From the NCBI GenBank assembly GCA_030849965.1, contig JAVDKL010000002.1:1-64000 (forward strand): a stretch of 64,000 nucleotides of DNA, read 5' to 3'. Shown piece after piece: positions 31,105 through 39,603 of the stretch. The stretch comes from Schauerella fraxinea. GTDB lineage: Bacteria > Pseudomonadota > Gammaproteobacteria > Burkholderiales > Burkholderiaceae_B. Position 1 is the first letter of the stretch, and every line of letters starts with the position of its first letter. A program made the translations under genes and the position numbers. The notes under the pieces were generated by a model, which saw only the letters and a list, made by a program, of their open reading frames with translations, ran no database searches and was not told the origin of the DNA.

Positions 31105-32673
31105 TTACTCGGCCGAGCGTGCCGTGGCGGGGGCGGGGCCGCTGCGATGATGTTGTCTGGCCTTGATCCCCACAATGAATGCTGTGACGGTGAGCATCGC
31201 TGCCGCGACGGCGAGCACGGTCACGAAGCCGCGATCGAATGCCGCTTTGGCAAGGGCAATCAGCGCATCGCGTTCTGGGCCTGCCAACTTTTCTGCCACG
31301 ATCAGCGCCTCATCCAGGCTATCTCGAGCAGCGGCGGGTGTGAATGCCGCCGGCGCCGGGGCCATCGAAGCGGTGTAGATCGCCGAGAGCAAGCTGCCCA
31401 TTACGGTGACGCCAATGGCGCCACCCAGTTCGTACGACACCTCTTCTACTGACGCCGCCATCCCGGCGCGCTCGGGCGGTGCACTGTGCATGATGGTGCT
31501 GGATGCGGCCGTCATCGTGGCGCCGATACCGGCGCCGAGGATGCTCAATGCCGCCACCTGCGCCACGACCGCCGACTCGTACAGCATCACATAAGCCCCC
31601 ATTCCCACGCCGGACATGAACAGCGCCCACGACAGCAGCCGCTGACTGCCCACGCGCGGCAGCAGGTGGCCCGCTACCGGTCCGGCCACGAATGAGGCCA
31701 GCGGCAGCGGCAGGATGAAGAGGCCCGCCTGCAAGGGCGACATGCCTTGCACCAGTTGCAGCCATTGGCTGAAGACGAGTTCCATGCCGATCAACGTGGC
31801 GGCGGCCACCAGCGCGGCAGCGACGGCCGGGGTAAAGCCAGGCGTGCGGAAGATGCGGAAATCCAGCATGGGGTCAGGGCTGGCACGTTGGCGGCGCACG
31901 AAGAGCACGATGAACGCCACCCCGAGCAGGAAGGCCGCCGCAGCGGCTTCCAACGAAGGATCCCGTTTGCCGAGTTCCTTGATCGCATAGGCCAGGGCGA
32001 TCAGCCCCACCATCGCTTGCAACGATCCCAGCAGATCCCAGTGACGTGCCGGGTTGCCCGTGCTCGGCGGGATCAGGGTAACGGCGGCAATCAATGCCGC
32101 GATCACGATCGGCACATTGATCAGAAACACCGAGCCCCACCAGAAATGCTCGAGCAGCAGGCCGCCCAGCACGGGGCCAAAGGCCGCGCCGCCGGAAGCC
32201 ACAGCGGCCCAGATGCCGATGGCCATTGCGCGTTCGCGTTCGTCGAGAAAGGTCAGGCGAATGATGGACAAGGTGGCGGGCATCATCATCGCCGCGCCCA
32301 CCGCCAACAGCGCGCGGGCGGCGATCAGATAAGCCGGCGTGGGCGAGAACGCGGCGCAGAGCGATGCCACGCCGAACACGACCAACCCGGCAATGAAAAG
32401 CCGGCGATGCCCGAGCCGGTCGCCCAGTGTGCCGGTGCCCAGCAGCAAGCCGGAGACGACCAACGCGTAGGCGTTTACTATCCACAGCTTTTGCGATGCG
32501 TTGGCGTTAAGCGCGTGGGTGAGCGTGGGCAACGCTGTGTACAACACGGTCATGTCGATAACGATGAGAAACAGTGCGCTGGAGATCACGGCCAGGATCA
32601 GCCAGCGCTTGGGCGACTGTTCATGCGCAATCGGCGTTTTCGGAATATTCGCTTCCACTTCCACGTCCATCAT
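31105..32673 (-). CDS. MFS drug exporter, DHA2 (14-span) family
   Basis: A 522-residue proton-driven exporter of the EmrB/QacA type with about fourteen membrane spans. Motifs: IVIDMTVLYTALPTL in span 1, motif A GDRLGHRRLF in the first cytosolic loop, ARALLAVGAAMMMPATLSII (antiporter region) and WRGG-like FGPVLGGLLLEHFWWGSVFLINVPI. The closest resemblance is to SmvA/LfrA-type exporters of cationic biocides and dyes. It is divergent from a tetR gene, and a palindromic operator sits six bases upstream of its start. Confidence 0.88.
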   Translation of the reverse strand: MMDVEVEANIPKTPIAHEQSPKRWLILAVISSALFLIVIDMTVLYTALPTLTHALNANASQKLWIVNAYALVVSGLLLGTGTLGDRLGHRRLFIAGLVVFGVASLCAAFSPTPAYLIAARALLAVGAAMMMPATLSIIRLTFLDERERAMAIGIWAAVASGGAAFGPVLGGLLLEHFWWGSVFLINVPIVIAALIAAVTLIPPSTGNPARHWDLLGSLQAMVGLIALAYAIKELGKRDPSLEAAAAAFLLGVAFIVLFVRRQRASPDPMLDFRIFRTPGFTPAVAAALVAAATLIGMELVFSQWLQLVQGMSPLQAGLFILPLPLASFVAGPVAGHLLPRVGSQRLLSWALFMSGVGMGAYVMLYESAVVAQVAALSILGAGIGATMTAASSTIMHSAPPERAGMAASVEEVSYELGGAIGVTVMGSLLSAIYTASMAPAPAAFTPAAARDSLDEALIVAEKLAGPERDALIALAKAAFDRGFVTVLAVAAAMLTVTAFIVGIKARQHHRSGPAPATARSAE

Positions 32674-32679
32674 GATTAA

Positions 32680-32693
32680 AATACGATCGTATT
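32680..32693. promoter_or_regulatory. Palindromic operator between MFS exporter and tetR gene
   Basis: A perfect 14-bp palindrome AATACGATCGTATT in the 36-base divergent spacer, six bases before the exporter start. Size, symmetry and place are typical for a TetR-family operator. It is the inferred binding site of the neighbouring repressor. Confidence 0.75.
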
Positions 32694-32709
32694 CTAAAGG
32701 AAAATTCAG

Positions 32710-33366
32710 ATGAGCAGGCAACCTGTGATCGATCGCAATGCCGTGTTGAACGCCGTGGAAGCGCTGGTGCGCGAACAGGGCGTGGCCGGCTTGACGATCG
32801 GTGCGGTTGCGCGTGCCGCCGGTATCAGCAAAGGTGGGGTGCAATCCGCCTTCGGCACCAAGGCGCAACTGGTGCAGGCGGTGTTCGATCGGTGGACGGC
32901 GGATTACGACACCTCGGTGGCGACACTTGTGGGCCATGCACCCGGGCCGATCGACGCCTTTGCAGGGCATGTGGAAACGACGCGCAGGATGGACAACGCC
33001 GAAGCTGATCGCGCGGCTGGGTTGATGACCGCCATGCTGTCCACGCCGGATATCCGCACGCAAGTGAGCGCCTGGTACCGCGCCTTGCTGGACCGTGTCG
33101 ATCCACATACCCCCGAGGGACGTCAGGCGCGGCTCGCGTTTCTGGCGACTGAAGGCGCGTTTCTATTGCGATCGTTCGGCATCTTGCAGATGACCGAGGC
33201 GGAATGGGCGTCGATGTTTGAGGATATTGGACGGCTGATGTCGGAAGGGCGCGAGCCGAAAGTGGGTGACCAGAAAGGAGGCGGCCAGAAAGTAGGCGAG
33301 CAGAACGTAGGCAACCAGGAAGTGGCCAACCAGAAAGTGGCCAACCCGGAAATGGGCAAGCCGTAA
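32710..33366 (+). CDS. TetR-family repressor with repetitive C-terminal tail
   Basis: Encodes 218 residues. The N-terminal helix-turn-helix (about 13-50: AVEALVREQGVAGLTIGAVA, AGISKGGVQSAFGTKAQLV) is followed by an all-helical ligand-binding domain to about residue 180. Residues from about 185 to the end are an in-frame tandem repeat of pentapeptides (VGDQK, GGGQK, VGEQN, VGNQE, VANQK, VANPE), encoded by six 15-bp units and not part of the TetR fold. It presumably represses the divergent exporter through the palindrome at 32680. Ribosome binding site AAAGGA. Confidence 0.88.
   Translation: MSRQPVIDRNAVLNAVEALVREQGVAGLTIGAVARAAGISKGGVQSAFGTKAQLVQAVFDRWTADYDTSVATLVGHAPGPIDAFAGHVETTRRMDNAEADRAAGLMTAMLSTPDIRTQVSAWYRALLDRVDPHTPEGRQARLAFLATEGAFLLRSFGILQMTEAEWASMFEDIGRLMSEGREPKVGDQKGGGQKVGEQNVGNQEVANQKVANPEMGKP
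33262..33351 (+). repeat. 15-bp in-frame tandem repeat, six units, in tetR 3' end
   Basis: Six 15-bp units from 33262, consensus close to GTGGGCAACCAGAAA, coding for the pentapeptide tail of the TetR protein. Units vary by several bases each, so the array is older than the one at 60389. Confidence 0.85.
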
Positions 33367-33451
33367 AGGCGCAGGAACGTCGGTACGCGGCCAGCGAAGG
33401 TGCAGGCGCACCAGGCCGTGCGCCGCGCGCATTCGCCGTCTCGCGGGGCCT

Positions 33452-34522
33452 CTACACCAGCCCGCGGATCCCCGCCACACCGTGTGCGCCGTACGACTGC
33501 GCGATCGCCAGCGTATCGGCGGATTGCCCGCCCAACGCAAACACCGGGATCCCCGCATCGGCCAACATGGCCGCAAACCCGGTCCAGCCGCAGCCGGGAT
33601 CGCCGGGGTGTGAGGCTGTGGGAAGCACGGGGCTCAATACTGCAAAATCCGCTTCCAGCGCGCGCGCTTGCGTGATCTCGGCGGCCGAGTGCGCCGATAC
33701 GCCCACCAAGGCGGTGGGTGCAAGCACGGGGCGGGCGGTCAAGACGTGGGCATCTCGCGCACGCAGGTGTACGCCGTCGGCGCGGGCCCACCATGATGGC
33801 GGGTGCACGCTGTTGACCAGCACCCGGGCGCCGGCCGCATGGCAACGCGCCACAACGCGCTCCAGCGCTGCCAGGCAGCTTGCGCTGTCCGCACCTTCAT
33901 CCCACTGTGGCTCGCGCCACTGCAGCAGCTTGAGGCCGCCAGCGAGGGCGCGATCCAGGCGTTCGAGGTATGCGTCGACCTGATCCTCGCCGCCAATGGC
34001 GGTGATGGCATAGGTATCCGGCAGCCGCAGCCACCGCAGTGGGGGATAAGTGGCGGGCAGCACATCGCCCAGCGTGGGCGCGTCGGCCGCGTGCACCCAT
34101 TGCAGATCCTGGTTTTCCAAGCCGCGCGGTTCGCCCGTCCAGCCGGTGACGCGGCAAAAGGCGAGTCGCACGGTGGTGGTGGGGTAGGCGTGCACGTAGG
34201 TGACCCACGGCGTGGCGGCAGTGACGCTGATGCCGAGCTCTTCATGCAGTTCGCGGGCCAGCGCTTCGAGCACGGTTTCGCCGGGCTCGAGCTTGCCGCC
34301 CGGCAGTTCCCACCATCCCGACCACGGCTTGCCTTCTGGCCGCTGCCCGAGCAGCACGCGGCCGTCGCGACCGACGAGCACGCCGACGGCGACGTCCGTG
34401 ATCTTGCGCTCGGCGGTGTCGCTGCCTGAAGGTTTTGCCGGGTGGCTATCGTTTGCGACACGGGTCGAGGCATTGTTGGGACCGTCGGTCGCACGCGCCG
34501 TCGCCTGCTTCGGCTCAGACAT
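33452..34522 (-). CDS. Nudix hydrolase fused to TMP-synthase-like domain
   Basis: Encodes 356 residues. Residues 1-40 are a low-complexity leader; 41-165 form a MutT-like Nudix domain with a complete Nudix box (GGKLEPGETVLEALARELHEELGI). Residues about 170-356 form a ThiE/TenI-type barrel (KLLQWREP, VNSVHPPSWWARADGVHLRA, FAVLSPVLPTASHPG, VFALGGQSADTL). MutT halves of such fusions hydrolyse oxidised nucleotides such as 8-oxo-dGTP; the role of the ThiE-like half is unclear. The start overlaps the upstream ATPase stop by eight bases (ATGTCTGA), so it is the last gene of the argJ-ATPase-Nudix operon. Confidence 0.88.
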   Translation of the reverse strand: MSEPKQATARATDGPNNASTRVANDSHPAKPSGSDTAERKITDVAVGVLVGRDGRVLLGQRPEGKPWSGWWELPGGKLEPGETVLEALARELHEELGISVTAATPWVTYVHAYPTTTVRLAFCRVTGWTGEPRGLENQDLQWVHAADAPTLGDVLPATYPPLRWLRLPDTYAITAIGGEDQVDAYLERLDRALAGGLKLLQWREPQWDEGADSASCLAALERVVARCHAAGARVLVNSVHPPSWWARADGVHLRARDAHVLTARPVLAPTALVGVSAHSAAEITQARALEADFAVLSPVLPTASHPGDPGCGWTGFAAMLADAGIPVFALGGQSADTLAIAQSYGAHGVAGIRGLV

Positions 34523-35381
34523 ATCGTGCCGACCAGTCGCGCGCAAACTGATGTGCCACGCGGCCCGAGCGCGAACCGCGTTCCAGCGCCCACTGCAGCG
34601 CTTCGGTGCGCGACTCGGCAATGTGCGCCTCGGGGCAACCCAGCACGCGCAGCCAGTGATGCACGATGTCGAGATAGTCGTCTTGCTTGAAGGGGTAGAA
34701 CGACAGCCAGATGCCAAAGCGCTCGGACAGCGAAATCTTTTCCTCGACGGTTTCGCCGGGGTGGATTTCGCCATCGCTTTGATGCTTGGCTTGCAGGTTC
34801 TCGCTCATGTACTCCGGCATGAGATGCCGGCGATTGGAGGTGGCGTAGATGAGCACGTTATCGCCTGACGCCGAGACCGAACCATCGAGTACGGACTTGA
34901 GCGCCTTGTAGCCCGCTTCGCCCTCTTCGAAAGACAGATCGTCGCAGAATACGACGTAGCGTTCGGGGCGGCCGGCCACAAGTTCGACGATATCGGCCAG
35001 ATCGCCCAGGTCGCTTTTATCGACTTCGATCAAGCGCAGGCCCTCGGCACCGTACTGCGCCAGCATGGCTTTGACCAACGAGCTTTTGCCGGTGCCGCGC
35101 GCCCCGGTCATCAGCACGTTGTTGGCCGGTTTGCCGCGCAGGAACTGGCGCGTATTGCGATCGATGATGTCTTTCTGGCGGCCGATGTGCTGCAGGTCGT
35201 CGGGCGCGATGCGGGCCACGTGCCGTACGGCATCGAGCCAACCGCGCGCGCCGCGCTTGCGCCACCGGAAGGCATGCGCCGTCCAGTCGATGTCGGGCGG
35301 TGCCGGCGGCAGATAGGCTTCGAGTTGCGCCAGCACGCGCAACGCGCGCGCCGTCAGCGCGGTAAGGTCGATGTCGGACAC
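34515..35381 (-). CDS. DUF815 AAA ATPase
   Basis: A 288-residue cytosolic P-loop ATPase of the DUF815 family. Walker A GARGTGKSS lies near residue 95, Walker B is YVVFCDDLSFEEGE, and a sensor-1-like NVLIYATSNRRHLMPE follows. The C-terminus carries a lid (FPFKQDDYLDIV-type helix). The family is widespread, but its function is unknown. It starts with GTG preceded by GGAGCAAGAC, 18 bases after argJ, and overlaps the Nudix gene. Confidence 0.85.
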   Translation of the reverse strand: MSDIDLTALTARALRVLAQLEAYLPPAPPDIDWTAHAFRWRKRGARGWLDAVRHVARIAPDDLQHIGRQKDIIDRNTRQFLRGKPANNVLMTGARGTGKSSLVKAMLAQYGAEGLRLIEVDKSDLGDLADIVELVAGRPERYVVFCDDLSFEEGEAGYKALKSVLDGSVSASGDNVLIYATSNRRHLMPEYMSENLQAKHQSDGEIHPGETVEEKISLSERFGIWLSFYPFKQDDYLDIVHHWLRVLGCPEAHIAESRTEALQWALERGSRSGRVAHQFARDWSARYV

Positions 35382-35399
35382 GTCTTGCTCCGGATGCGC

Positions 35400-36626
35400 T
35401 TACGAGCGGTAGTCGGCGTTGATGGTGACGTACTCATGCGAGAAGTCGCAGGTGTAGACGGTATCGGCCACCGTGCCGCGGCCAAGTGCGATACGCACGA
35501 GAATCTCGGCCTGCTTCATCACGCGTTGCCCGTCGGCTTCCTTATAGTCGGGATTGCGGCCGCCATCGCAGGCGACCAGCACATCGTCGAGCCACAGGCG
35601 CAAGCCATTGACGTCGAGGTCGTCGATGCCGGCATAGCCGATGGCCGCCAGAATGCGGCCCAGATTGGGATCCGACGCAAAGAACGCGGTCTTGACCAGC
35701 GGCGAGTGCGCCACGGCATACGCCACCTTGAGGGCTTCCTCGGTGGTGCCGGCTTCTTCGACCTGGATGGTCATGAACTTGGTGGCCCCTTCGGCATCGC
35801 GCACGATCTTTTGCGCGAGTTCGCGTGCGGCATCGGCGAACGCATCGCGCAGCACAGCGTAGTTGGCGTCCGATTCGGCGTCGATCTGCAGACCGGACTT
35901 GCCCGTGGCCATCACGATGAAGGAATCGTTGGTGGAGGTGTCGCCATCGACCGTAATGCGATTGAACGACACGTTGGCCACATCGCGTGCCAGACGCGCG
36001 AGCACGGGTTGGGCGATGCCGGCATCCGTACCCAGAAAGCCCAGCATGGTGGCCATGTTGGGACGGATCATGCCGGCGCCTTTGCTCACGCCGGTGAAGG
36101 TGACCGTACGGCCGCCGATCTCGACGCGGCGCGACACCACCTTGGGCAGCGTGTCGGTGGTCATGATGCCGTGCGCCGCTTCCATCCAGTTGTTGGGGCC
36201 GAAGGCGGCGATGGCGCGCGGCAGGCCGGCGGTGAGGCGGTCGACCGGCAGCGGCTCGAGAATGACGCCGGTGGAAAACGGCAGGATCTGCGCGGGCGGC
36301 ACGCCCAGCAGATCGCCGAGTGCGGCGCAGGTGGCGTTTGCAGCGTCCAGGCCCGATTGACCGGTGCCGGCGTTGGCGTTGCCGGTATTGATGACGAGGG
36401 CGCTGATGGGGCCGCCGGCGGCCAGATGCGCTTCGCAGATCTGAACGGGTGCGGCGCGGAAGCGGTTGAGCGTAAACACGCCGGCCACCGTGGTGCCGGG
36501 CGCAAGGCGAAATACCGTCAGGTCGCGGCGGTTGGCTTTACGAATGCCGGCTTCGGCGACGCCGATCTCGATACCCTCGACGGGGAAAATGTCGGCTGCT
36601 TGCGGGATGTGAAGATTGACGGCCAT
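35400..36626 (-). CDS. argJ: Bifunctional ornithine acetyltransferase/N-acetylglutamate synthase
   Basis: Encodes 408 residues. ArgJ recycles the acetyl group from N-acetylornithine to glutamate in the cyclic arginine pathway. The self-cleavage site with the nucleophilic threonine is in [16 protein letters not shown] (cleavage before the Thr), giving alpha and beta chains. [21 protein letters not shown] and the C-terminal ITINADYRS-like end (VTINADYRS) are typical. Shine-Dalgarno TGGAGGG lies close to the ATG. First gene of a minus-strand operon. Confidence 0.96.
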   Translation of the reverse strand: MAVNLHIPQAADIFPVEGIEIGVAEAGIRKANRRDLTVFRLAPGTTVAGVFTLNRFRAAPVQICEAHLAAGGPISALVINTGNANAGTGQSGLDAANATCAALGDLLGVPPAQILPFSTGVILEPLPVDRLTAGLPRAIAAFGPNNWMEAAHGIMTTDTLPKVVSRRVEIGGRTVTFTGVSKGAGMIRPNMATMLGFLGTDAGIAQPVLARLARDVANVSFNRITVDGDTSTNDSFIVMATGKSGLQIDAESDANYAVLRDAFADAARELAQKIVRDAEGATKFMTIQVEEAGTTEEALKVAYAVAHSPLVKTAFFASDPNLGRILAAIGYAGIDDLDVNGLRLWLDDVLVACDGGRNPDYKEADGQRVMKQAEILVRIALGRGTVADTVYTCDFSHEYVTINADYRS

Positions 36627-36692
36627 GCGCCCTCCAGGAAGAACATAGCCTTTTATTATCCCACCGTTACCCGTGTTGCGTTGTGACCGTGA

Positions 36693-37181
36693 TCACGCCT
36701 TGTCGTGCCGGTCGGCGACCACGTGCAGCTTGAGCTCACCCAGCACCTTGAAAAGCGCATCGCGGCTGCTTTCAGGCAGCGCGCCAAACATATTCTTGAT
36801 CCACGTTTCGTGAGCGCGCGCCATCTTGGCGAACGATTTTCGGCCCAGCGGCGTGAGCTGGATCAGGGAGCTGCGGCGGTCGGTTTCGATTTTCGTGCGC
36901 ACCACCAAACCCTCTTTCTCAAGTTGATCGGTAATGCCGGTGATATTGCCGTTGGTGACCATCATGTGGCGCGACAGCTCACCCATGCGCATGCCCGTAG
37001 GGGCACGTTGCAGTTGGGCCATCAGGTCGAAGCGCGGCAGGGTGGTGTCGAACTCGTTACGCAGGCGGCTGCGGACATCGCTTTCGATGAGGTTGCAGCA
37101 CGTGAGCAGGCGCAGCCAGACGCGCAGATCCTGATGGTCGTCGGGGGCGGCTCGGCTTTCGAGGTCGGGCATCGGAATCAT
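36693..37181 (-). CDS. MarR-family regulator
   Basis: A 162-residue winged-helix dimer. Helices around residues 15-45 (VWLRLLTCCNLIESDVRSRL) lead to the DNA-recognition part (MGELSRHMMVTNGNITGITDQLEKEGLV) and the wing (RTKIETDRRSSLIQLTPLG). The start at 37181 has GAAGG ten bases upstream. It is cotranscribed behind the alpha/beta hydrolase (10-base gap) and close to the importer and CoA pathway; MarR proteins with this context commonly sense aryl-CoA thioesters. I infer that it binds the TAAACC/CCTAAACTAT sites at 38193-38236 and 46136-46156. Confidence 0.85.
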   Translation of the reverse strand: MIPMPDLESRAAPDDHQDLRVWLRLLTCCNLIESDVRSRLRNEFDTTLPRFDLMAQLQRAPTGMRMGELSRHMMVTNGNITGITDQLEKEGLVVRTKIETDRRSSLIQLTPLGRKSFAKMARAHETWIKNMFGALPESSRDALFKVLGELKLHVVADRHDKA

Positions 37182-37191
37182 GGCGGAACCT

Positions 37192-38085
37192 TCAGGCGGA
37201 GACATGGGAGGATGCGGTCGGCAGGCGCATCTGATCGAAGATGGCACGCGTGAGCGGCGTAGCGGGATCGCTCAACGCCAGCACGATATCGAAGTGGTTG
37301 GTGTGTGGCATGGGCACGTCGATACCTTGGAAGCCTCGTGCTTGCCAGGCCGCCAGATAATCGCGGCTCTGCCGCTTGAACTCGTCGGTTTCGCTGCCGC
37401 CATAACTCACGATCAGCGGACATCCCTTTGCGGGCAGATGATCGATCGGGCTATTGCGGATCGCGTCGTCTTCCGACAGTTGCATCCATTCGTTGATGTG
37501 CGTGTGCGGCAGGGGGCGCAGATCGAACAGCCCGGAGAGGGGCGCCGCGCCCCGCACCACATCGGTGGGCACGCCGTAGTCGGCATGCCAGCCTGCAGCC
37601 AACAACATCCCGGTGAGGTGTCCGCCGGCGGACGTGCCGCATACATGGATGCGTGCGGGATCGCCGCCGTATTGCGCAATGTGGGTATGCACCCAGGCAA
37701 GTGCGCGACGGGTTTGATCGACGATGCGATCGAGCGTGACGGCGGGTGCAAGCGAATAGTTGAGCGCGACCACCACGGCGCCCGCAACGGTAAAGGCCGG
37801 TGCCATGCCGCTCGATTCTTTTTGGCTCAGCAGGCGCCAGTAGCCGCCATGGATAAAGAAGAACACGGGGGCTGCGCTGGGTGCGCTGGCCGGCCGGAAG
37901 ATATCGAGCACCTCGTCGGGATGATCGCCGTAGGCGACATCCGTGTCGCAGGCGAGCGTGGCCCGCGCGTGCGCGCTCTCGCTTTCGTATTGCTTGAGAA
38001 TGGGCCAGATATCCGGTACCGTTGCCCGCGCTTTGTATTGCACGTCGAGGCCGGACTGATCGTAATCGCGATAAAGAGAGGTCAT
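37192..38085 (-). CDS. Alpha/beta hydrolase, kynurenine-formamidase-like
   Basis: A 297-residue cytosolic serine hydrolase. The oxyanion motif HGGYW (79-83) and nucleophile elbow GTSAGG (150-155, Ser152) match the arylformamidase branch of the HSL-type hydrolases, and NHFDIV near residue 268 supplies the catalytic His in the family pattern. Such enzymes cleave N-formylkynurenine or related aryl amides and esters. Placed with a MarR regulator and next to an anthranilate-type CoA pathway, release of 2-aminobenzoate or kynurenine from an N-acyl or ester precursor is a plausible role, but the substrate is inferred only. The start at 38085 is chosen for the family-like MTSLYRDYDQ. Confidence 0.8.
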   Translation of the reverse strand: MTSLYRDYDQSGLDVQYKARATVPDIWPILKQYESESAHARATLACDTDVAYGDHPDEVLDIFRPASAPSAAPVFFFIHGGYWRLLSQKESSGMAPAFTVAGAVVVALNYSLAPAVTLDRIVDQTRRALAWVHTHIAQYGGDPARIHVCGTSAGGHLTGMLLAAGWHADYGVPTDVVRGAAPLSGLFDLRPLPHTHINEWMQLSEDDAIRNSPIDHLPAKGCPLIVSYGGSETDEFKRQSRDYLAAWQARGFQGIDVPMPHTNHFDIVLALSDPATPLTRAIFDQMRLPTASSHVSA

Positions 38086-38192
38086 GAACCGTCCGTCGCC
38101 TGAAGCGAAATGAATAATAAAAACCCGCAGCAAGATCGACCAAGAGCCGCTTCGGAATCGACCCCGAACGGCCCGCAAAGCAAGCATGGGTG

Positions 38193-38240
38193 TAAACCCT
38201 AGACTTGTTTTGCCGATTACTTTAAACCTAAACTATGCAG
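38193..38240. promoter_or_regulatory. Importer/hydrolase divergent control region with MarR-type half-sites
   Basis: TAAACC occurs at 38193-38198 and again exactly 30 bp later at 38223-38228; the second copy lies in TTTAAACCTAAACTATGCAG (38221-38240). A possible promoter TTGTTT (38205-38210), 18 bp, TAAACT (38229-38234) overlaps it, pointing to the importer genes. The 10-mer CCTAAACTAT (38227-38236) recurs at 46136 before the CoA operon. Confidence 0.55.
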
Positions 38241-38339
38241 CATGCCAGCACCGTGTGATCACACGAGGTTCGGTCGGTTTTTCACATCGCTTTTTTCGTC
38301 ATTGCCTCACAGGGCGCGTCGCCGCGCAAGGAGCTTCAC

Positions 38340-39503
38340 ATGCGTTTCACGATGTCAGTACTGGCCGCCGCACTGTTGGTGCCGAGTCTGGCTGCTGCCC
38401 AAACCATCAAGGTCGGCATCGCCAACGATATTTCGGGCCCGTTCTCGGCCCTGGGCGCCGAAGCGCGTGACGGCTTCAACCTCGCGATCAAGCAACTGGG
38501 TGGCAAGCTCGGCGGTCAACCGGCCGAATTCATCCAGACCGACATGGCCGGCAATCCCGATCAGGCGCGTCAGTTGGTCTCGCGTTATCTGCAGCGCGAA
38601 AAAATCGATTTCTTTACCGGCCCCATCGGTTCGAACGTGGCGCTGGCAGTCGGGCCCTCGCTCTTCGCCGCCAAGGTGCCGTATCTGTCGAACAACCCCG
38701 GCCCCAGCCAGTATGCCGGCGCACAGTGCAATGCGTACTGGTTCGGCACGTCGTATCAGAACGACGCCTTCCACACGGCCGCCGGCAAGATGGCCAAGGA
38801 TCGTGGCTTCAAGAATATGTTCATCCTGGCACCCGACTATCCGGCCGGCAAGGATGCGCTCACAGGCTTCAAGCGCGGCTATGAAGTGGCCGTGTCGCAA
38901 GAGCTGTATTCCAAGCTCGGCCAGATCGACTACGCCGCCGAAATCGCGCAGATTCGCGCCGCCAAACCCGACGCCTTGTATATCTTCCTGCCGGGCGGCA
39001 TGGGCATCAATTTCATCAAGCAATTCAACGCAGCCGGCCTGGCGCAGTCGATCAAGCTGATCGGCCCGGGCTTCTCGGCCGACGAAGATGTGATTCAAGC
39101 CGTGGGCGAGCCGATGTTGGGCATGGTCAATACGGCAGAGTGGGCGCACGATCTGGATGTGCCGGCCAACAAGGCATTCGTGGCCGCGTTCCGCAAGGAA
39201 TACAACAATCGCTATCCGTCGGTGTACGCCGCGCAAGCCTTCGACGTCATCATGTCGATGGATGCCGCCGTCAAGCAGGCGGGCGGCAAGGCGAGCGATC
39301 GCGAAGCCATCCTGACTGCGCTGAAAAAAGCCGACTTCCCGTCGGTGCGCGGCAAGTTCGCCTACGGCAAGAACAACTATCCGATCCAGGCCTATTACGT
39401 TCGCACCATCGTCAAGGATGCCGACGGCCGCGTGACCAACAAGCTCGACGGCAAGGTATTCGAGAGCTATCAGGACGTGTACGTCGACGAGTGCAAGCTC
39501 TAA
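38340..39503 (+). CDS. Periplasmic substrate-binding protein, Liv type
   Basis: Encodes 387 residues. Signal peptide 1-20 (MRFTMSVLAAALLVPSLAAA, cleavage before QTIKVG). The mature part is a type 1 periplasmic binding fold (Peripla_BP_6): IKVGIANDISGPFSALGAEARDG, DFFTGPIGSNVALAVGP, NMFILAPDYPAGKDALTGFK, FLPGGMGINFIKQF, YAAQAFDVIMSMDAAV. Members bind branched-chain amino acids, amides or aromatic acids; the neighbouring CoA pathway suggests an aromatic carboxylate. First gene of a five-gene ABC importer operon, behind the promoter with MarR-type half-sites. Confidence 0.9.
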   Translation: MRFTMSVLAAALLVPSLAAAQTIKVGIANDISGPFSALGAEARDGFNLAIKQLGGKLGGQPAEFIQTDMAGNPDQARQLVSRYLQREKIDFFTGPIGSNVALAVGPSLFAAKVPYLSNNPGPSQYAGAQCNAYWFGTSYQNDAFHTAAGKMAKDRGFKNMFILAPDYPAGKDALTGFKRGYEVAVSQELYSKLGQIDYAAEIAQIRAAKPDALYIFLPGGMGINFIKQFNAAGLAQSIKLIGPGFSADEDVIQAVGEPMLGMVNTAEWAHDLDVPANKAFVAAFRKEYNNRYPSVYAAQAFDVIMSMDAAVKQAGGKASDREAILTALKKADFPSVRGKFAYGKNNYPIQAYYVRTIVKDADGRVTNKLDGKVFESYQDVYVDECKL

Positions 39504-39603
39504 GCACGCCAGGCGCGCACGGCATGACCGCGCGCGCCACTCTTCATCCATAAACGATGCATGCCGCTCCGCTCGCCGGGGCGGTGGCCATGGGGAAATC
39601 GTT

